A DNA stretch of 64,000 nt from Chloroflexota bacterium. GTDB lineage: Bacteria; Chloroflexota; Dehalococcoidia; JACPQD01. Both the position numbers and the translations under genes were made by a program. Location: assembly GCA_016190665.1 (NCBI GenBank), contig JACPQD010000065.1, positions 19,341 to 83,340 on the forward strand, written 5' to 3'. This document shows, in pieces, positions 61,621 through 64,000 of the stretch (the first letter of the stretch is position 1; the number at the start of each line of letters is the position of its first letter). A model generated the notes under the pieces. The model was not told the DNA's origin. It was given only the letters and a program-made list of their open reading frames with translations, and made no database searches.

Positions 61621-61717
61621 AAGCAAGAACGCCGGCGGAATTCTTGTCCAGAGTAACGGGGCTAGACGCCCGGAGACGAAGAGACTCCGCCGCTCTAGAA
61701 TGGGCGTCATTTGCAGA

Positions 61718-61746
61718 ACTATATCATAGGCGATTTCGCCTGTCAA
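61718..61746 (-). promoter_or_regulatory. Near-consensus promoter of the ilv-leu block
   Basis: TTGACA (61746-61741), 17 bp, TATAGT (61723-61718), which matches 11 of 12 consensus bases. It lies about 157 bp upstream of the ilvD start, leaving a leader of roughly 150 nt. Within the spacer, GGCGA/TCGCC forms a short palindrome that might be an operator. Confidence 0.85.
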
Positions 61747-61800
61747 GTGAAAAAAACGCGCGCAAAAGGGGATTTTCCGCAAAGACGGCCTTCATTTCTG

Positions 61801-61829
61801 TTGCAGGGGTGAGCACGCTGTGTTACAAT
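61801..61829 (+). promoter_or_regulatory. Promoter of the small membrane/YtxH gene pair
   Basis: TTGCAG (61801-61806), 17 bp, TACAAT (61824-61829), 25 bp before the ATG at 61855. It is divergent from the ilvD promoter. Confidence 0.55.
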
Positions 61830-61854
61830 GGCGCCAAAGAAAGGAGGCGCCTGG

Positions 61855-62145
61855 ATGGACGTGCCCCAATTGCGTGACCTGTCGATCGTGATTTTCATGG
61901 TCCTGGGGATCATCGCTTCCCTTCTCGTCATTGTCGCCACCATCGTGGTCCTCACCAAAGTTACCTCCATACTGAGAGATGTCCAGGAGACTGTGGCCAC
62001 CATCAAGGGCACGTCCAGGCTCATCTCCGAGGTGGTGGCCAAGCCAACCATCAAGGCGGCAAGCTTTGCCATTGGAGTCCAAAGGGCGCTCTCTGTTATC
62101 AGCGGCCTGCGCCGGAGAAAGGAAAGAGGAAAGAAGAATGGCTGA
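61855..62145 (+). CDS. Small membrane-anchored protein, DUF948-like
   Basis: 96 aa from ATG 61855, with AAGGAGG 8 bp upstream. One TM (about 8-32: SIVIFMVLGIIASLLVIVATIVVLTKV) is followed by an amphipathic helix (SILRDVQETVATIKGTSRLISEV) and a basic tail (RRRKERGKKNG). This layout resembles DUF948 proteins, often found with YtxH proteins. It overlaps the next gene by 8 nt. Confidence 0.75.
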   Translation: MDVPQLRDLSIVIFMVLGIIASLLVIVATIVVLTKVTSILRDVQETVATIKGTSRLISEVVAKPTIKAASFAIGVQRALSVISGLRRRKERGKKNG

Positions 62146-62482
62146 TGAGGATCGGGGACCTGGTTTCTTCACCGGATTCGTATTGGGTAGCCTGATAGGC
62201 GCCTTCGCCGCCCTGCTTCTCGCCCCGCGCCCGGGGGATGAGACCCGTGAACAGATCAAGGCTGGCAGCGCCGAGCTGAGGAGGCAGGCGGACGAGCTGG
62301 CGGCTCGCGCCCGGGAAAAGGCCGACGAGATGGCGGTCAAGGCCCAGCAGACGGCTGAAGAGCTCATCGCCCGGGGAAAAGAGGCTCTGAAAGAAGCGGT
62401 GGAAGAGGGGAAAGCCGCGGCCAGCAAGGCCAACGCTGACATGCAAACAAAGCTGGAGCAGTACAAGCGCCCCGGGGAATAA
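62138..62482 (+). CDS. YtxH domain-containing protein
   Basis: 114 aa from ATG 62138 (MADEDRGPGFFTGFVLGSLIG). A Gly-rich hydrophobic N-terminus with GAFAALLLAPRPGDETREQIK is the YtxH/GvpP motif. It is followed by a long Ala/Glu/Lys-rich amphipathic helix (about 40-110), likely coiled coil. This is a membrane-associated stress-type protein of unknown precise role. It starts inside the preceding DUF948-like gene, so the pair is coupled. Confidence 0.85.
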   Translation: MADEDRGPGFFTGFVLGSLIGAFAALLLAPRPGDETREQIKAGSAELRRQADELAARAREKADEMAVKAQQTAEELIARGKEALKEAVEEGKAAASKANADMQTKLEQYKRPGE

Positions 62483-62529
62483 AGGCGATTCCTAACGATT
62501 CCAGTAGGTTGGCGGAGTAAGGGAAATAG

Positions 62530-62619
62530 TGGCGGAGAGGGTGGGATTTGAACCCACGGTCGCCTTGCGACGACACGCGCTCTCCAGGCGCGCCTGATCG
62601 GCCACTCCAGCACCTCTCC
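62530..62619 (-). tRNA. tRNA-Ser(GGA)
   Basis: 90 nt including an encoded CCA (62532-62530). Acceptor GGAGAGG pairs with CCTCTCC. The anticodon loop CTGGAGA gives GGA. The long variable arm (GTCGTCGCAAGGCGAC region) marks a class II tRNA, and the T-arm GTGGGTTCAAATCCCAC is intact. Confidence 0.95.
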
Positions 62620-62627
62620 TTGTCTCC

Positions 62628-62716
<89 letters not shown>

Positions 62717-62906
62717 AGGGCTTCTAAATTGTACTACACGGTGTTCCTTTCAGTAAAGTTCTGAATAGTGGTAGGCTGTTGGCCTTGTCAATGCTGGAGT
62801 CAGAACGCTGAGCTTTCAAGAGCGGTGCGGGCAATTGTTGACGCAACGCCCCGAAGAATCAAACCACTTCTTTGAAAAGAAGTCCTAACTTGGGCTAATT
62901 TTGCTC

Positions 62907-62935
62907 TTGACAAACCTTTTTGTATGCAATATGAT
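62907..62935 (+). promoter_or_regulatory. Strong sigma70-like promoter of the surface-protein gene
   Basis: TTGACA (62907-62912), 17-bp AT-rich spacer, TATGAT (62930-62935): 11 of 12 consensus bases. Predicted transcription start near 62942. Confidence 0.85.
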
Positions 62936-62937
62936 AT

Positions 62938-63090
62938 CCAGCGCTGGGAGGCTCCAATCGGGCCGCGGTCGATTCCCAGGCACCGGGGCAAGTAACGCTT
63001 CTCCCGAGGATAAGCAGGGGCTGAATCCAAAAGAAGGTGCTGTCCCACGGCAGTATCAGACTTGCAATGCTCAGGTATAAGAAGGAGGGT
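62938..63090 (+). ncRNA. Candidate structured 5' leader (possible riboswitch)
   Basis: The roughly 150-nt leader starts with a GC-rich palindrome and contains GGGGCTGAATCC, which loosely recalls the GGGGTGAATCC box of ydaO/yuaA c-di-AMP riboswitches found before wall-protein genes. The other conserved boxes of that class are not clearly present, so the class is unassigned. Confidence 0.25.
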
Positions 63091-63095
63091 ACTGA

Positions 63096-63719
63096 ATGCG
63101 ACGTTTCGTGACCTTTAGTAAAGGGTTGCGCATTCTCGTAATGGTCTCAATGGTTCTCGCACTAGTTGCATCCATGGCGGGGACAGCTCTGGCCCAGGCG
63201 CCAAAATTGGAGGTCACCCCGGCGCTCGTGCCGGCGACGACCACACTGGTGGCGAAGGTCACCGGCTTCAAGCCCAAGGAAGCCGTGGTGGTCCTCCTGG
63301 TAGGCGCTCTGGCGGGTGAGGACATAATCCTCACCGGCGGCGAGTGCAACGACAAGGGCGAGTTCAGCTCACCGGCCAAGAGGATCCCGCAGGTCGCTGA
63401 GATGGCGACCGTCCCCGCTGGGGTGAAGCCGGGCAAGTACACGATCAAGGCCACTGGCACCGCGGGCAGCACGGCCACCGCTGATATCGAGGTGGGCGTA
63501 GCCCCGACGCCGACGCCGAAGCCGGTAGCGACGCCGAAGCCCGCCGGGACGCCAGCGGCCAAGCCAGCGGGGACACCCGCAGCGAAGCCGGCGGCTACGC
63601 CAGCTGCGGCGGCGAAGGCCCCTGTGCCGAAGACCGGCGCCCCCATTCCCATCACCCTGATCGCCATGGCTGGCGTGGGGTTGGGAGTCCTCGGGTTCGC
63701 ACTGCGCCGAAGGGTCTAG
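63096..63719 (+). CDS. Secreted surface protein with sortase-like C-terminal signal
   Basis: 207 aa. The signal peptide (about 1-34) ends TALAQA. A beta-rich domain follows (35-140: KLEVTPALVPATTTLVAKVTGFKPKEAVVVLL, GKYTIKATGTAGSTATADIEV). Next is a Pro/Ala/Thr/Lys wall-spanning linker with PAGTPAAK repeats. The tail VPKTG, a hydrophobic helix and RRRV copies the LPXTG sorting-signal layout with a variant pentapeptide. AAGGAGG precedes the ATG. A strong promoter and long leader suggest high, regulated expression. No sortase gene is in view. Confidence 0.8.
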   Translation: MRRFVTFSKGLRILVMVSMVLALVASMAGTALAQAPKLEVTPALVPATTTLVAKVTGFKPKEAVVVLLVGALAGEDIILTGGECNDKGEFSSPAKRIPQVAEMATVPAGVKPGKYTIKATGTAGSTATADIEVGVAPTPTPKPVATPKPAGTPAAKPAGTPAAKPAATPAAAAKAPVPKTGAPIPITLIAMAGVGLGVLGFALRRRV

Positions 63720-63723
63720 TAAC

Positions 63724-63975
63724 TCAGCGCCGGCCCCTGCGAGTATAAGCGGCTCGTATGCAATAAGAGAAGCGCCCCGACACGTCGGCGAGCGGCTGGT
63801 TCGCGGCCTCGGACAGATCAATCACGCTCAGGCGGCGATGGCCGAGGACGATGGGCGGCCGGGCGACGACGCCGCTCGCGTCGGGCCCGCGGTGCGCCTG
63901 CCGGTCGCACATCGCCTGGACAACGGCGCAGTCGGGGTGTGCTTCCCAGTCGAGGACACCGCTGATACCGCACAT
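63724..63975 (-). pseudogene. Asparagine synthase (glutamine-hydrolysing) N-terminal fragment
   Basis: 83 aa. MCGISGVLDWE supplies the N-terminal Cys2 nucleophile after Met removal, and RQAHRGPDASG, LGHRRLSVIDLSEAANQPL and ADVSGRF follow AsnB-type glutamine amidotransferases exactly. Then the match is lost (SYCIRAAYTRRGRR, stop), where asnB continues with FNGEIYNY. About 530 residues, including the whole synthetase domain, are missing. It is convergent with the surface-protein gene, 4 bp away. It is either a truncated relic or broken by a rearrangement at its 3' end. Confidence 0.8.
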
Positions 63976-64000
63976 GCAGGTCGAGGCATCGTACTACGAC

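Larger units (their letters stand above)
62717..63095. other. 379-bp intergenic region with promoter and long leader
   Basis: No gene is seen. It contains the promoter at 62907-62935 and a predicted leader of about 154 nt before the surface-protein gene. The leader is GC-rich, with many short complementary segments (CCAGCGCTGG near 62938-62947, CACCGGGG, TCTCCCGAGG, GCAGGGGCTGAATCC), which suggests structured RNA. Confidence 0.6.

Noticed and set aside
61562..61746. T-box riboswitch before ilvD
   Set aside because: The terminator is present, but the T-box antiterminator sequence (AGGGTGGNACCGCG-like) and a specifier loop are not visible.

Overview
The window looks like a chromosomal segment of an uncultured, anaerobic, GC-rich bacterium. 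Chloroflexota, probably Dehalococcoidia-like, is my best guess. This rests on gene content and style only: a tungsten-type aldehyde:ferredoxin oxidoreductase, citramalate-route isoleucine synthesis, use of selenocysteine, many orphan peptide-type solute-binding proteins, and MacB-type permeases without an evident outer membrane. No marker gene in the window settles the taxonomy.

Region 1 (about 1-17,100) is a minus-strand catabolic cluster. It holds a crotonase, a CapA-like phosphoesterase, an internally deleted solute-binding lipoprotein, a metallo-beta-lactamase-fold protein, a UGSC-family selenoprotein with in-frame UGA, a class II aldolase-like protein, a ferredoxin plus tungsten aldehyde oxidoreductase, an amidohydrolase, an intact solute-binding lipoprotein, an FAD dehydrogenase and a zinc alcohol dehydrogenase. 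A divergent LysR gene carries a T-N11-A palindrome in its promoter. The cluster ends at an integrase remnant lying just 3' of tRNA-Glu(CTC), as in a tRNA-anchored genomic island.

Region 2 (17,200-33,830) is mostly housekeeping. It has a minus-strand set (M16 peptidase, two-component system, lipid kinase, an MBL hydrolase, a DUF92 membrane protein), then plus-strand rpsU-yqeY, a PgpH-type c-di-AMP phosphodiesterase overlapping purQ, purL, an Rrf2 regulator with cysK, selD (itself a selenoprotein), a JAMM peptidase and a TPR protein. selD and the UGSC gene support each other: both UGA codons are followed, after exactly 17 nt, by a hairpin loop starting with GG.

Region 3 (33,830-48,120) is an envelope/export block. 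A second two-component system is bracketed by inverted copies of a roughly 124-bp palindromic repeat. It is followed by a MacB-like permease, a VTC-domain remnant, a GT39 glycosyltransferase, an ECF sigma/anti-sigma/membrane trio, a MacA-like adaptor with a greatly expanded coiled coil, an ABC ATPase, a second permease paralogous to the first, and two small envelope genes. A strong bidirectional terminator closes the block.

Region 4 (48,120-61,750) is the branched-chain amino acid locus on the minus strand: ilvD-ilvB-ilvN-ilvC, leuA-leuC-leuD-leuB and cimA. It starts from a near-consensus promoter with an attenuator-like terminator before ilvD. It is interrupted by a HEPN/MNT pair plus a solo HicB-like gene between leuA and leuC, and by a REP-associated tyrosine transposase flanked by tandem arrays of REP palindromes in opposite orientations. 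Two more REP palindromes lie between leuB and cimA.

Region 5 (61,800-64,000) holds two small membrane/YtxH genes, two tRNA-Ser genes, a surface protein with a sortase-like tail behind a strong promoter and a 150-nt leader, and an asparagine-synthase fragment.
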